42,502 nt of DNA from an uncultured Pelagibacteraceae bacterium (lineage in GTDB: Bacteria; Pseudomonadota; Alphaproteobacteria; Pelagibacterales; Pelagibacteraceae). Under the pieces are notes generated by a model that was not told the DNA's origin, did not search any database, and saw only the letters and a program-made list of their open reading frames with translations. The stretch lies in contig CACDTB010000006.1 in the NCBI GenBank assembly GCA_902555535.1, forward strand, positions 1-42,502. The letters run 5' to 3'. The translations under genes were made by a program, and so were the position numbers. Position 1 is the stretch's first letter, and each line of letters begins with the position of its first letter. Positions 1 to 8,352 of the stretch are shown here, in pieces.

Positions 1-133
1 ATATTGAGCATATTAAACAGACAAGAAATACATGCTGTTTTTTTAAACCTTGTTCAATGACAAAAATATTTTGAGCACCAATAGCTAAAATTAAACTTAA
101 TCCTGTAAAAAATCCTAATAAAGCATATTCCAT
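1..133 (-). CDS. LysE/ArgO-type amino-acid exporter, N-terminal fragment cut by window edge
   Basis: An open frame starts at the ATG at 133-131 and runs off the left edge, giving 44 residues. The fragment has the hydrophobic first helix of LysE/RhtB exporters and the family pattern GLSLILAIGAQNIFVIEQGL, matching the conserved IGPQN...QG(I/L)K region of LysE and ArgO. The family exports basic or other amino acids across the inner membrane. It lies 9 bases downstream of the proW stop on the same strand, so it may be co-transcribed with the betaine transporter genes. Only the first helix and turn are visible, so the substrate cannot be judged. Confidence 0.72.
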   Translation of the reverse strand, partial: MEYALLGFFTGLSLILAIGAQNIFVIEQGLKKQHVFLVCLICSI

Positions 134-142
134 TAAGACAAA

Positions 143-1654
143 TTAAACTCTTTTCTTACCCTGAACAACTCTATCAAGAATTAACGCAACAAATAAAATT
201 GCAACACCTGCTAAAATTCCTTGTCCAACATTAGCATATTGAAGTGCTTCTAAAACATCTTGTCCTAATCCTTTTGCACCGATTAGAGATGCAACTACTA
301 CCATTGCTAGACTTAACATTACCGTTTGGTTTACACCTGCCAATATAGAAGGTGTTGCTAGTGGTAAGTCAACTTTCCTTAATAGATACCATTTAGATGC
401 TCCGTAAGCGATTGCAGCTTCTCTAATTGTTTCTGGTACACCTCTCAATCCAAGAACTGTTAATCTAACTACAGGGGTTCCTCCAAAAATCATTGTAATA
501 ATAACAGCAGCAACTTTTCCTGTTCCAAAGAATGCAATTACTGGAATCATAAATACAAATGCAGGCATTGTTTGCATAAAATCCATTATTGGTCTTATCA
601 TTGAATAAAATCTTTGACGTCTTGCACAGAAAATTCCAAGTGGAATTCCAATAACTATACTTAACACAGCAGCCGTTCCAAGCAGAGCCAAAGTAGTCAT
701 AGCTTTCACCCAAAAACCTAAAAATCCCATGTAACATAAAAATCCTGCTGAATAAATTGCAGCTCTTGGGCCTGCTGCTAGACCTGTTAAAGTTACTATA
801 GTTGTAATGATCACTATCCATGGAGTTTTAACAAATAATAGTTCTAAGAAATCTAATACTGATCTAATACCAATTGTAATTGCTGTAAATAAAGCATCTC
901 CTTTTAAAACAGCATAATCAAAAATAGTTTCCACCCATTTTATTGAAGTTAATCTGATATCTGGATGTGTTGGAAAATCATCCATTATAGTAATAACTCC
1001 TGGAAAACTATAATGCACAACTGAGAAAAACATAATCACTGCAGCAAAAATTGTACTTGATATAAAGTTCTTAGTTTGCATTCCTGGTCTTATCGTTTTG
1101 TCTGATAGCCACTCTGAATATCTTTTTTCTAATACTGAATTAGCTAAAATCCCTTGAACTATTTTAATTGAGATTAATAAAATAATACCAAAAATTGTAA
1201 TCCAAATTGCAGATGCTTCAATCCTAGCGACTTCATCAATGTATCCCTGCATGGCGTCTTCTAAAGATTTAATGTTACGCTTATAAACATCAACTTTATC
1301 TGGGTTATTTGTAATTGCTGCTTCTAATTGTTTGTTTCTAAATGCAATTGTGGACTCAACCTGTTTAATTTTTTCAACAGCATCTTTAGTAATATTTCCA
1401 AATAAACCTCTAATAATTTGAACAACCGAGAATGTTTCAATTATCAAAAAAGCTAATGCCCAGTTCCATATATTTCTCATTCCAAACCAAATTGGACCTA
1501 GAATTCCTGCGTATAAATTAAAAGAAAAAGAAAACGTTGGTTTACTTCCAATTTTTTGGAACTCTTTAATGTAATATTCTGGATTTGATTTAACAAAGTC
1601 AGTTATTAACTCGGATCTAGTGGGATTATTAATTTGCTTATTATCCATCACCAC
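143..1654 (-). CDS. proW: Glycine betaine/proline-type ABC transporter permease with long N-terminal extension
   Basis: Permease of an osmolyte (glycine betaine/proline betaine class) ABC importer in the inner membrane. The C-terminal part (about residues 270-500) has the BPD_transp_1 fold with several membrane helices and the EAA-type cytoplasmic loop (PETIREAAIAYGASKWYLL) that contacts the ATPase. At 503 aa it is clearly longer than typical ProW (about 350 aa). The extra N-terminal 200 or so residues hold at least two further hydrophobic segments (about 45-75 and 148-172) around a charged, coiled-coil-like stretch (about 85-145). Its start overlaps the end of proV by 14 bases, which indicates translational coupling. 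A second ATG two codons downstream is an equally possible start. Substrate is inferred from family and neighbours. Confidence 0.9.
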   Translation of the reverse strand: MVMDNKQINNPTRSELITDFVKSNPEYYIKEFQKIGSKPTFSFSFNLYAGILGPIWFGMRNIWNWALAFLIIETFSVVQIIRGLFGNITKDAVEKIKQVESTIAFRNKQLEAAITNNPDKVDVYKRNIKSLEDAMQGYIDEVARIEASAIWITIFGIILLISIKIVQGILANSVLEKRYSEWLSDKTIRPGMQTKNFISSTIFAAVIMFFSVVHYSFPGVITIMDDFPTHPDIRLTSIKWVETIFDYAVLKGDALFTAITIGIRSVLDFLELLFVKTPWIVIITTIVTLTGLAAGPRAAIYSAGFLCYMGFLGFWVKAMTTLALLGTAAVLSIVIGIPLGIFCARRQRFYSMIRPIMDFMQTMPAFVFMIPVIAFFGTGKVAAVIITMIFGGTPVVRLTVLGLRGVPETIREAAIAYGASKWYLLRKVDLPLATPSILAGVNQTVMLSLAMVVVASLIGAKGLGQDVLEALQYANVGQGILAGVAILFVALILDRVVQGKKRV

Positions 1655-2699
1655 CCTCTATCACTGCTTTTAAAAGATCTGATTGAGTAATAACTCCAAT
1701 ATTTTTTTGCTCATTATTTTTAACTACTAATGGCTTGTCTTTAGATTTTGAAACTTCAATTAATTTACTTAATAATTCATGCTCATCTACGCTTTGTAAA
1801 TTTTCTTCCAATTTACCATTTAAATTTTCATAACTTTCAACTGTTTGCATAATTGTTTTTGCCTGAACAACTTTAAGTCTAGAAATTCCTTTAACAAAGT
1901 CTGCAACATATTCATCAGCTGGATTAACCACGATTTCTTCAGGGGTACCAATTTGAATTACCTTTCCGTCTCTCATAATAGCAATTCTATGTCCTACTCT
2001 TACTGCCTCATCTAAATCATGAGTTATAAAAACTGTTGTCTTTTTCATTTGTTTTGAAAGTTTGATAAATTCTGATTGAAGTTGTCTTCTAATTAATGGG
2101 TCTAATGCACTAAATGGCTCATCCATTAAAAGAAATTCTGGATCTGCAGCTAATGCTCTTGCAAGCCCTACTCTTTGCTGCATTCCTCCTGATAATTCAT
2201 GAGCAAATTTGTTACCCCAACCTTGTAGTTCAACTATTTCTAAAATTTTATTTGCTGCATCTAAACGATCATTTTTACTTACACCTCTTATCTCAAGGGG
2301 CATTGCAATATTATCTACAACCGACCTGTGAGGCATTAGGGCAAAGTTTTGAAAAACCATACCTATTTTTTTATTTCTTAATTCTTGTAAATGATCTCTA
2401 TCTAGCTGCATTACATCATGACCATTAATTAAAATCTTTCCTGAAGTTGGTTCTAAAAGTCTGTTTATATGCCTGACTAGTGTAGATTTTCCACTACCTG
2501 AAAGGCCCATTACACAAAATATTTCACCTTGATTAACATCAAATGAAACATCCGATACACCAATGACTGAATTGTATTCTTCTAAAGCTTCTGTTTTTGA
2601 AATTCCTTTATTTTGGATTGCATCTAATGCTTCGGGCGAAGTATTACCAAATACTTTCCAAACATTTTCAATTTTTATAGCTGAACTCGATGAATTCAT
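1641..2699 (-). CDS. proV: Glycine betaine ABC transporter ATP-binding protein with C-terminal CBS-like region
   Basis: ATPase subunit of the betaine importer. It carries Walker A (GLSGSGKST, about 65-73), the ABC signature (LSGGMQQR, about 170-177), Walker B followed by DEPFSALD (about 191-200) and the switch His in ITHDLDEA. The N-terminal spacer before Walker A is long, as in the ProV/OpuAA group. The last 80 or so residues look like a CBS-type tail ending in GVITQSDLL; in OpuA this region senses ionic strength. It lies between proX and proW on the minus strand, 67 bases after proX and overlapping proW by 14 bases. A 13-bp perfect hairpin occupies the proX-proV gap. Confidence 0.93.
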   Translation of the reverse strand: MNSSSSAIKIENVWKVFGNTSPEALDAIQNKGISKTEALEEYNSVIGVSDVSFDVNQGEIFCVMGLSGSGKSTLVRHINRLLEPTSGKILINGHDVMQLDRDHLQELRNKKIGMVFQNFALMPHRSVVDNIAMPLEIRGVSKNDRLDAANKILEIVELQGWGNKFAHELSGGMQQRVGLARALAADPEFLLMDEPFSALDPLIRRQLQSEFIKLSKQMKKTTVFITHDLDEAVRVGHRIAIMRDGKVIQIGTPEEIVVNPADEYVADFVKGISRLKVVQAKTIMQTVESYENLNGKLEENLQSVDEHELLSKLIEVSKSKDKPLVVKNNEQKNIGVITQSDLLKAVIEGGDG

Positions 2700-2721
2700 T
2701 TTGTTTTTTATTTTAGGAAAA

Positions 2722-2752
2722 TATACTCGGCAATCTTAAATTGCCGAGTATA
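2722..2752 (-). promoter_or_regulatory. Perfect 13-bp intercistronic hairpin between proX and proV
   Basis: Arms at 2722-2734 (TATACTCGGCAAT) and 2740-2752 (ATTGCCGAGTATA) are perfect reverse complements around a 5-base loop. The element lies 14 bases after the proX stop and 22 bases before the proV ATG. The downstream side on the minus strand is ATTTTCC rather than a long U-run, so a leaky terminator or an RNA-stabilising/processing hairpin is more likely than full termination. This would give more binding protein than ATPase and permease, a common arrangement in ABC operons (inference). Confidence 0.7.
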
Positions 2753-2766
2753 AAATTTAATTTAGA

Positions 2767-3729
2767 TTATAATCCTAACCAACCGTCTACAGTTGATTTA
2801 TTTGCTTCCATCCAAGCTCTAGCAACAGCAGCTGGATCTTTCTTCTCAACTGAAACTGCATAAGCCATTGCAGAAACGTCATCAGCTGTTAATTGAAAAT
2901 TCTTAAAGAATTCTACAATTGCTGGTGATTGACTCTCTAAAGAAGTAGCCCAACCGATTTGGATTTGCTTAAGAGCATCTTTTGATGCAACATAAGATTT
3001 CTTGTACCAGTCAGCATCTGCTTTAGGTTGAATCATTTTATATTTAGCAGGATCATATTTTGGTTCTGTTAACATAACTACGTCAGCCATTCCCCAAATT
3101 GCATGAGGTTTGTAACAATAGAATGCATAACCTTCACCTTTTTTGATTGAGTCTAGTACTCTTGCATTTTTAACTGCTTCAGCAGCTCTAACCGCTTCAA
3201 TACCAGCATCATATAAACCATAGTCTCTTAATTTAACTTGGTTTACATTTGCAGAAGCCCAACCATCAGCACCAATCCAAAACTCACCTTTTCCATTGCC
3301 ATCGCTATCCATAGCTTTAACAACTTCAGGTCTTGCTAAGTCTTCAATTGCTGTAATGTTCATTTTTTTAGCAAACTGTTGTGAAACACAATAACCTTGG
3401 TTTCCTTCATAAGGTTTGCTACTTAATTTTAAAGTTCCTTTTGGAACTAAATCATTTGTATAAGCTTCTTGGTTAGGTAACCAAATATCAGGATGCACAT
3501 CGATTTCACCCTTACCTCTATCAATCGCTGCATAAATTGCAGTGTTGTTTCCTGGAACAAGCTCAGCTTCTCCACCCATTTTATCTGTAACAACAGCTGC
3601 TAATAAATTTGCAATAGCTGTTGCACCTGTCCAGCCTGGATCTCCAATCTTAACCTTTTCTGCTTGTGCAGAAAACATTGTTAAAATTGAGATTAATCCA
3701 GCTACAAGTGTAGTTTTAATTATTCTCAT
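2767..3729 (-). CDS. proX: Glycine betaine-type ABC transporter substrate-binding protein
   Basis: Periplasmic binding protein of the OpuAC family, first gene of the proXVW operon. It starts with a cleavable signal peptide (basic MRIIKTT, hydrophobic core, cleavage near FSAQA-EK, about residue 23). The mature protein (about 297 aa) has the family layout beginning KVKIGDPGWTGA and several Trp residues (DGWASANV, IWGMADV) of the kind that form an aromatic cage for quaternary amines. The start is supported by the upstream AAGGAG. In the absence of structural comparison I cannot say whether betaine, choline, proline betaine or DMSP is preferred; SAR11 relatives are known to have broad osmolyte transporters. 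Confidence 0.9.
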   Translation of the reverse strand: MRIIKTTLVAGLISILTMFSAQAEKVKIGDPGWTGATAIANLLAAVVTDKMGGEAELVPGNNTAIYAAIDRGKGEIDVHPDIWLPNQEAYTNDLVPKGTLKLSSKPYEGNQGYCVSQQFAKKMNITAIEDLARPEVVKAMDSDGNGKGEFWIGADGWASANVNQVKLRDYGLYDAGIEAVRAAEAVKNARVLDSIKKGEGYAFYCYKPHAIWGMADVVMLTEPKYDPAKYKMIQPKADADWYKKSYVASKDALKQIQIGWATSLESQSPAIVEFFKNFQLTADDVSAMAYAVSVEKKDPAAVARAWMEANKSTVDGWLGL

Positions 3730-3756
3730 ATTATCTCCTTTTAAATTTAAAATTTA

Positions 3757-3786
3757 AGTCTAACTTAAATCTTCGAATAGTGTCAA
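3757..3786 (-). promoter_or_regulatory. Candidate sigma-70 promoter of proXVW
   Basis: On the minus strand a perfect TTGACA (complement of 3781-3786) is followed after 18 bases by TAGACT (complement of 3757-3762). The proX ribosome binding site AAGGAG and the ATG at 3729 follow. The region before it is only the short gap to the hydrolase stop at 3809. Judged by eye only. Confidence 0.4.
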
Positions 3787-3808
3787 AGGAAATCAGATAC
3801 TAAAGTAT

Positions 3809-4582
3809 TTAAATATTTTTAATAAATTCTATAATATTTTTTGACACTTCATGTGGTGCCTCGATAAGAAATGAATGCTTATATTTAGGTAAAATAACTA
3901 ATTTTGAATTTTTAATCTCATTTGCCATTTTTTTATTATGTTCTGGGCTACAACCACCATCATTTTCTCCTGTCATTAACAAACATGGTGTAGATAAGTT
4001 TTTTAGCCATGAAATCATTTCCGTATTTGCATAAATTTTAAAAACGTTAAGAAAAACGTCAGGATCTGTATCAATAACTTGTTTTAATCTGTTATTTACT
4101 AAATCAGGATTTGTTTTTATGAACTCGTCTGTAAACCATCTAGAAGTAAGATTTTGAAGTGTATGTTCAATTCCAGTGCTTTCCATTTCATGAATTATTT
4201 TTAAAACCTTATTTTTGTCATCTTCTGATCGACCAGCAACTGTAGAAAGTAAACCAACTGATAATACTCTATTAGGAAACTTTATTGCATAAGCAGGTGC
4301 TATCATGCCCCCTAAGGAGTGACCCATAAAATGAGCTCTTTCGATATTTGTTTGTTCTCTTATTTTTTCAAGGTCTAAAACTAAATCTTCTAAAGTAAAA
4401 TTTTTATTTGTAACAGGAGAATTTCCATGACCTCTCAGGTCATATGTAACAACTGTAAAATGTTTTGATAATTCGGATATCATGAAACGCCAAGCATTCT
4501 TTGCTGCGCCTATTCCGTGAGTTAAAAATAAAGCAGGACCTGATCCTTGGATAGAAAAATCACAATCAATTGCATTAGACAT
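3809..4582 (-). CDS. Alpha/beta hydrolase
   Basis: A 257-aa alpha/beta-hydrolase-fold enzyme. Visible parts are the oxyanion segment HGIG (22-25), the nucleophile elbow GHSLGG with Ser89, the acid in TGENDGG (Asp208) and the catalytic His in YKHSF (His236). The order and spacing are complete, so the enzyme should be active. The lid region (about 115-190) decides substrate and is not recognisable. It starts 6 bases after the stop of the luciferase-like monooxygenase upstream, so the two are probably made together. A monooxygenase plus hydrolase pair suggests oxidation followed by ester or lactone cleavage of a small carbon compound (inference). No signal peptide; cytoplasmic. Confidence 0.85.
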   Translation of the reverse strand: MSNAIDCDFSIQGSGPALFLTHGIGAAKNAWRFMISELSKHFTVVTYDLRGHGNSPVTNKNFTLEDLVLDLEKIREQTNIERAHFMGHSLGGMIAPAYAIKFPNRVLSVGLLSTVAGRSEDDKNKVLKIIHEMESTGIEHTLQNLTSRWFTDEFIKTNPDLVNNRLKQVIDTDPDVFLNVFKIYANTEMISWLKNLSTPCLLMTGENDGGCSPEHNKKMANEIKNSKLVILPKYKHSFLIEAPHEVSKNIIEFIKNI

Positions 4583-4588
4583 TTGAGA

Positions 4589-5623
4589 TTAAGCAACTTG
4601 ATATTTTGAATTTTTAAAATATGGAATTATCTCTTCACTTATTTTATGCATTGACTCTATAGTTTCATTTTGTTCCTGACCAAAGCTTGAACTAATTATA
4701 AATTCATCCACTCCAGACTCTGCATAAATTCCCAACTTATCAATTAATTCATTTATAGTGCATATAAGTAAATTTTCTTTCATTTCTTCAAAACTTTGTT
4801 TTCTAGGTAATGGCACAATATTTCCACTTTTAACTTTACCAGGTCCAGTAAACATATTATCAAATCTTTTATAATATTCGTAAGCAAGTCTATTTTTTTT
4901 TTCTACATCATCTTGATCTTTTGCAACAAACATCATTCTTTGCATCGAAAGTTTTAATAATTTCCCTTTTTCACCTAATTCTTCACATCCTTCTTTAAAA
5001 GCATTAACTCTCTCCATTAAAAGTTCTTTAGTGCCTGATAGAACAGTGGACTGTACATGAAAACCTCTTGATGCTGCATTTTTTATGCTTTTAGGATCCA
5101 TTGCGGCTATCATTATAGGAATAGGTTGAGTAATAGGTCTTGGCATAATTGTTAATGCATCAAAATTATAATATTTACCTTTATGAGAAACTTCTTCCTC
5201 AGCTAACAACTTTTGAAGTACTTCCAATGATTCAATAAATTTTTCTTTTGAATGTTCTATAGGTGTGCCCAATCTTTCCATTTCCCAAGGGAAAGCACCT
5301 CTAGCTACTCCTAAGATTAGTCTTCCATCTGTCAAGATGTCAGCTGTTGAAACCTCTCCAGCATATGTTCTCATATCATGCAAAGGTAAAACTGCTACGC
5401 TTGTTGATACTGAAATATTTTTTGTTAAAGCAGCAATTTTGACAGCCATCTGCAATGGTGATGGCATCATAAGTAAATTTATTAAATGATGTTCGGGGAT
5501 AGAAACAGTTTTGTATCCAAGTTTTTCAGCTAAAATTGATTGCTCAATCATATTTTGAAAATGTATTTTTGATCCAATATTTGGATTGGGCATATAGCTT
5601 GTTAGGAAATGATTAAAATCCAT
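4589..5623 (-). CDS. LLM-class flavin-dependent oxidoreductase (luciferase-like monooxygenase)
   Basis: A 344-aa member of the bacterial-luciferase-like family, which uses reduced flavin (FMNH2 or F420) to oxidise organic substrates. Family marks include an N-terminal segment with PEHH (about 44-47), the central VARGAFPWE region, TIMPRPITQPIPIMIAA (flavin/phosphate region of the TIM barrel) and a C-terminal VDEFIISS strand. The first residues MDFNHFLTSY are a normal start for the family. No flavin reductase gene is adjacent. The gene precedes the alpha/beta hydrolase by 6 bases. Substrate unknown; alkanal, sulfonate or cyclic ketone oxidation are all possible within the family. Confidence 0.83.
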   Translation of the reverse strand: MDFNHFLTSYMPNPNIGSKIHFQNMIEQSILAEKLGYKTVSIPEHHLINLLMMPSPLQMAVKIAALTKNISVSTSVAVLPLHDMRTYAGEVSTADILTDGRLILGVARGAFPWEMERLGTPIEHSKEKFIESLEVLQKLLAEEEVSHKGKYYNFDALTIMPRPITQPIPIMIAAMDPKSIKNAASRGFHVQSTVLSGTKELLMERVNAFKEGCEELGEKGKLLKLSMQRMMFVAKDQDDVEKKNRLAYEYYKRFDNMFTGPGKVKSGNIVPLPRKQSFEEMKENLLICTINELIDKLGIYAESGVDEFIISSSFGQEQNETIESMHKISEEIIPYFKNSKYQVA

Positions 5624-5711
5624 CTTAAAATTATATACTTATAAACAATTAATCCAAATAATTTTTAGTTGGATATTTAAAAAACTTCAAAAATTTTATT
5701 AATTTTAATTA

Positions 5712-6119
5712 TTATGGATTTGCAGTCAGTGTCTTTATCTCTAATATGTTCTCATTTGGATCTTTTACAAAAAAAGTTTCCTGCTCATATTTTGTGCCTT
5801 TAAATCTTAAATAGGGTTCGTCATAATATTTAGTTCCACTATCTTTTAATCTTTGTTTGAGTGCATCAAAGTCTTTTCGTGATAAATGTACTCCAAAATG
5901 TGGGACGGAAACATTACCCATATCTACATCATGTCTTTCACTATCTAATTTGTGTTCACTTTTGTGAAGAGTTAATTCATTGCCCCAAAAATCAACATCT
6001 GCCCATTCTTGAGCAGAGTTATCTAATCTACAGCCTAAAGTTTCGCTATAAAATTTTTTTGCTACCTCTAAATCACCACAAGGTATTGCTAAATGAAAAC
6101 AATTAGTATTCTTGTACAT
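5712..6119 (-). CDS. VOC-family (glyoxalase/bleomycin-resistance fold) protein
   Basis: A 135-aa vicinal-oxygen-chelate protein built of two beta-alpha-beta-beta-beta units. Visible metal-ligand candidates are His9 in CFHLAI, the His in FGVHLS at the start of the second unit, and the Glu in NENILEIK near the C-terminus. The FFVKDPNENILE segment is a typical VOC signature. The family includes lyases, dioxygenases and epimerases, so the reaction is open. It sits 88 bases upstream of the luciferase-like gene and is divergent from cysE. Length is that of a single-module VOC protein. Confidence 0.82.
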   Translation of the reverse strand: MYKNTNCFHLAIPCGDLEVAKKFYSETLGCRLDNSAQEWADVDFWGNELTLHKSEHKLDSERHDVDMGNVSVPHFGVHLSRKDFDALKQRLKDSGTKYYDEPYLRFKGTKYEQETFFVKDPNENILEIKTLTANP

Positions 6120-6139
6120 TTCGACCCTCTTTAAATTCC

Positions 6140-6168
6140 GTATTTAAATACTATATAAGGCATATAAT
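6140..6168 (+). promoter_or_regulatory. Candidate cysE promoter overlapped by a 12-bp palindrome
   Basis: A perfect -10 hexamer TATAAT lies at 6163-6168, 33 bases before the cysE ATG. The perfect palindrome GTATTTAAATAC at 6140-6151 sits where a -35 box would be, and could be an operator acting on cysE and/or the divergent VOC gene. AT-rich palindromes arise easily by chance at this base composition, so confidence is low. Confidence 0.25.
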
Positions 6169-6200
6169 TTTTTAATCAACAATAAGTAAATTAAAAAAAA

Positions 6201-6785
6201 ATGAGTGATTTTTTACAATCCATAATTGATAGAGATCCTGCTGCAAGATCTAAATTAAGTTTAATATTAACTTATCCAGGTGTAAAAGCTGTTTTTTTTC
6301 ATCGAATAGCTAATTTTTTTAGTACCGCAAAGTTTTATTTGATTGCTAGAGTCATTTCTCAATTATCTAGGTTCTTAACTGGAATTGAGATTCATCCAAA
6401 TGCAAAAATTGGAAAAAATTTGTTTATTGACCATGGTATGGGAGTCGTAATCGGTGAGACATCAGAGATCGGTGATAATGTAACTATTTATCATATGGTT
6501 ACACTAGGTGGAATTGCCCCAAGTATAAATTCAAATGATCAGCGATATACTAAAAGACATCCTACCATTAAAGAAGATGTGGTAATAGGATCAGGTGCAC
6601 AAGTGTTAGGACCGGTTGTAGTGGGTAAAGGCGCACGAATTGGAGCAAATGCAGTAATAACAAAAAATGTTCCAGAAAATTCTGTGATGGTTGGAATTCC
6701 AGCAAGAAGTGTTGGAATTGCTGACAGTGAATTTAAACCTTATGGTATCACGCCTGATAGTGATAAAAAATCAGAGAATGAATAA
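6201..6785 (+). CDS. cysE: Serine O-acetyltransferase
   Basis: Transfers acetyl from acetyl-CoA to L-serine, giving O-acetylserine for cysteine synthesis. The left-handed beta-helix hexapeptide repeats are obvious ([39 protein letters not shown]), with the catalytic His in [11 protein letters not shown] and the family TLGG motif. At 194 aa it has the shortened N-terminal helical domain seen in many bacterial CysE proteins. The next gene, cysK, starts inside the last codons (ATG at 6778, cysE stop at 6783-6785), so the two are translationally coupled and supply consecutive steps. There is no visible SD, only an A-run before the ATG. Confidence 0.93.
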   Translation: MSDFLQSIIDRDPAARSKLSLILTYPGVKAVFFHRIANFFSTAKFYLIARVISQLSRFLTGIEIHPNAKIGKNLFIDHGMGVVIGETSEIGDNVTIYHMVTLGGIAPSINSNDQRYTKRHPTIKEDVVIGSGAQVLGPVVVGKGARIGANAVITKNVPENSVMVGIPARSVGIADSEFKPYGITPDSDKKSENE

Positions 6786-7779
6786 TACGCAAACCGATTT
6801 TATTTCAGGAATAGGAAACACCCCACTAATTAAATTAAGAGCAGCATCTGAGATTACTGGATGTAATATTTATGGAAAAGCAGAATTTTTAAATCCAGGA
6901 GGATCTGTTAAAGATAGAGCTGCACTTGCTTTGATTAAAGACGCTCAAGAAAAAAAGTTGATTGCTAAAGGCGGAACAGTTGTTGAAGGAACAGCAGGTA
7001 ACACTGGAATTGGTTTAGGTCTATTAGGAAATTCTTTAGGTTATAAAACAATCATCGTCATGAATGATAATCAAACCCAAGAGAAAAAAGATCTACTTAG
7101 AAATCTTGGAGCTGAATTAAGATTAGTGCCGCCTAAACCTTACAAAGATGATAACAATTTTGTTAAAGTAGCTGCAAGACTTGCAGATGAATTAAGACCA
7201 ACAAATAATAACGGTGTAATTTGGGCTAATCAGTTTGATAATACTGCAAATGCTAAAGGTCATTACGAAGGGACAGGACAAGAGATTTGGGAACAAACTG
7301 GTGGTAAAGTTGATGGCTTTATATGCTCTTCAGGTACTGGAGGAACAATTTCAGGTGTAAGTAATGCTCTTAAAGAAAAGAATAAAGATATAAAAATTTA
7401 CCTATCTGATCCAAAAGGTTCAGCTCTTTATAATTATATAAAGAATGGTGAACTAAAATCTGAGGGTGGTTCAATTACCGAAGGTATTGGCTCAAGTAGA
7501 GTGACTGCTAACTTTGGTGAGGCCAAAATTGATGACGCATACTCCATTGATGACCATGAGGCTCTGCCTATTCTATATGATTTAATTCAAAACGAAGGTT
7601 TAAGCCTAGGTACAAGCTGTGGGATAAATATTGCAGGAGCAATTAGAATGGGAAAAGAGTTAGGGCCAGGAAAAACTATTGTAACTATTCTTTGTGATAG
7701 AAGTGACAAATACGCAACTAAAATGTTTAACAAAAAATTTTTAGAAGAAAAAGGTTTGCCGATACCTAATTGGTTTTAA
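6778..7779 (+). CDS. cysK: Cysteine synthase (O-acetylserine sulfhydrylase), PLP enzyme
   Basis: Condenses O-acetylserine with sulfide to give cysteine. From the ATG at 6778 the protein is 333 aa and begins directly with the family N-terminus ending [10 protein letters not shown]. The PLP lysine is Lys45 in GGSVKDR, the substrate loop is TAGNTG (about 73-78; most CysK have TSGNTG) and the phosphate loop is SSGTGGT. The frame is open further upstream to 6691, but that would add 29 unrelated residues inside cysE, so the 6778 start is preferred. The loop and tail leave open a related beta-substitution activity, but the cysE coupling argues for cysteine synthesis. Confidence 0.92.
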   Translation: MNNTQTDFISGIGNTPLIKLRAASEITGCNIYGKAEFLNPGGSVKDRAALALIKDAQEKKLIAKGGTVVEGTAGNTGIGLGLLGNSLGYKTIIVMNDNQTQEKKDLLRNLGAELRLVPPKPYKDDNNFVKVAARLADELRPTNNNGVIWANQFDNTANAKGHYEGTGQEIWEQTGGKVDGFICSSGTGGTISGVSNALKEKNKDIKIYLSDPKGSALYNYIKNGELKSEGGSITEGIGSSRVTANFGEAKIDDAYSIDDHEALPILYDLIQNEGLSLGTSCGINIAGAIRMGKELGPGKTIVTILCDRSDKYATKMFNKKFLEEKGLPIPNWF

Positions 7780-8192
7780 ATATAAATTTTATCAGCTAAT
7801 CCGTAAGTAAGAATAGCACTTAAAATTGTAAGTACTCCAGCAGCTATTACACCTTCACTGTTAGTTTTTTCAGTGTGTCCAAGTTTATTTATGTAAATGG
7901 TATAAATACCAAATATTAAGTACATTAAATTCTGAACAAATACTAAATTAAAGAACGCCCAAGTTCCATTTACTCCTCCATCTCTAACGAACATAATATA
8001 AAGAGCCATTAAGAAAGACCCAACAAAAGGAGCTCCAAAAAATCTTGTAATCACAGCTGCCGAATGATCGATGTTATATTGATCCATAAAACTCTTTGTT
8101 CCAACTATAGCTCTAAAAGCATAAACAGCGTAAACAAGGAAATGAACAATAAAAATTATTAGATAAACAATTCCATTAAATTTTTCGATCAT
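7776..8192 (-). CDS. Small four-helix membrane protein, unknown
   Basis: 138 aa with four clear hydrophobic helices (about 7-28, 52-70, 80-100, 115-133). I recognise no family. Short loops carry RAIVGTKSFMDQYNIDHSAAVITR between helices 1 and 2 and KLGHTEKTNSEG between 3 and 4. Its stop codon overlaps the cysK stop by 4 bases (convergent), and it is divergent from the small secreted-protein gene at 8353. An inner-membrane location is inferred from hydropathy; no catalytic motif is visible. Confidence 0.72.
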   Translation of the reverse strand: MIEKFNGIVYLIIFIVHFLVYAVYAFRAIVGTKSFMDQYNIDHSAAVITRFFGAPFVGSFLMALYIMFVRDGGVNGTWAFFNLVFVQNLMYLIFGIYTIYINKLGHTEKTNSEGVIAAGVLTILSAILTYGLADKIYI

Positions 8193-8238
8193 ATTGTAAC
8201 GCTATCAAAAATTTAAATTGAATTAAATACCTAAAAAC

Positions 8239-8303
8239 TGCATTTCTAGCCTATAAAAAATGCATATCTGTCGCGCAGTATGAACACGAGATGTGTATAT
8301 AAT
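8239..8303 (+). promoter_or_regulatory. Divergent control region: 7-bp inverted repeat and TATAAT box
   Basis: The 160-base gap between divergent genes (8193-8352) holds an inverted repeat TGCATTT (8239-8245) / AAATGCA (8258-8264). Further on is TATAAT at 8298-8303 preceded by TGTGTA, resembling an extended -10 for the gene at 8353. No good -35 is seen at 8275-8280. No tRNA or ORF is seen in the gap. Confidence 0.28.
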
Positions 8304-8352
8304 AAATAAATAAAGTCTGACCCTAAAGTTTAAAAATAACAATAGGAGTTAA

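Noticed and set aside
465..821. Open frames lying inside larger genes on the same or opposite strand (for example 465-821, 2114-2428, 31790-32107, 33799-34233)
   Set aside because: They lie within proW, proV, the DMGDH-like gene and the MFS gene, have low-complexity or unnatural composition, and match no family; they are reading-frame shadows.
5652..5674. Inverted repeat ATCCAA/TTGGAT as a terminator after the VOC gene
   Set aside because: Only 6 bp, AT-rich, and not followed by a U-run on either strand.
6691..6777. Upstream-extended start for cysK at 6691
   Set aside because: The additional 29 residues lie within cysE and do not resemble the family; the ATG at 6778 gives the normal N-terminus.
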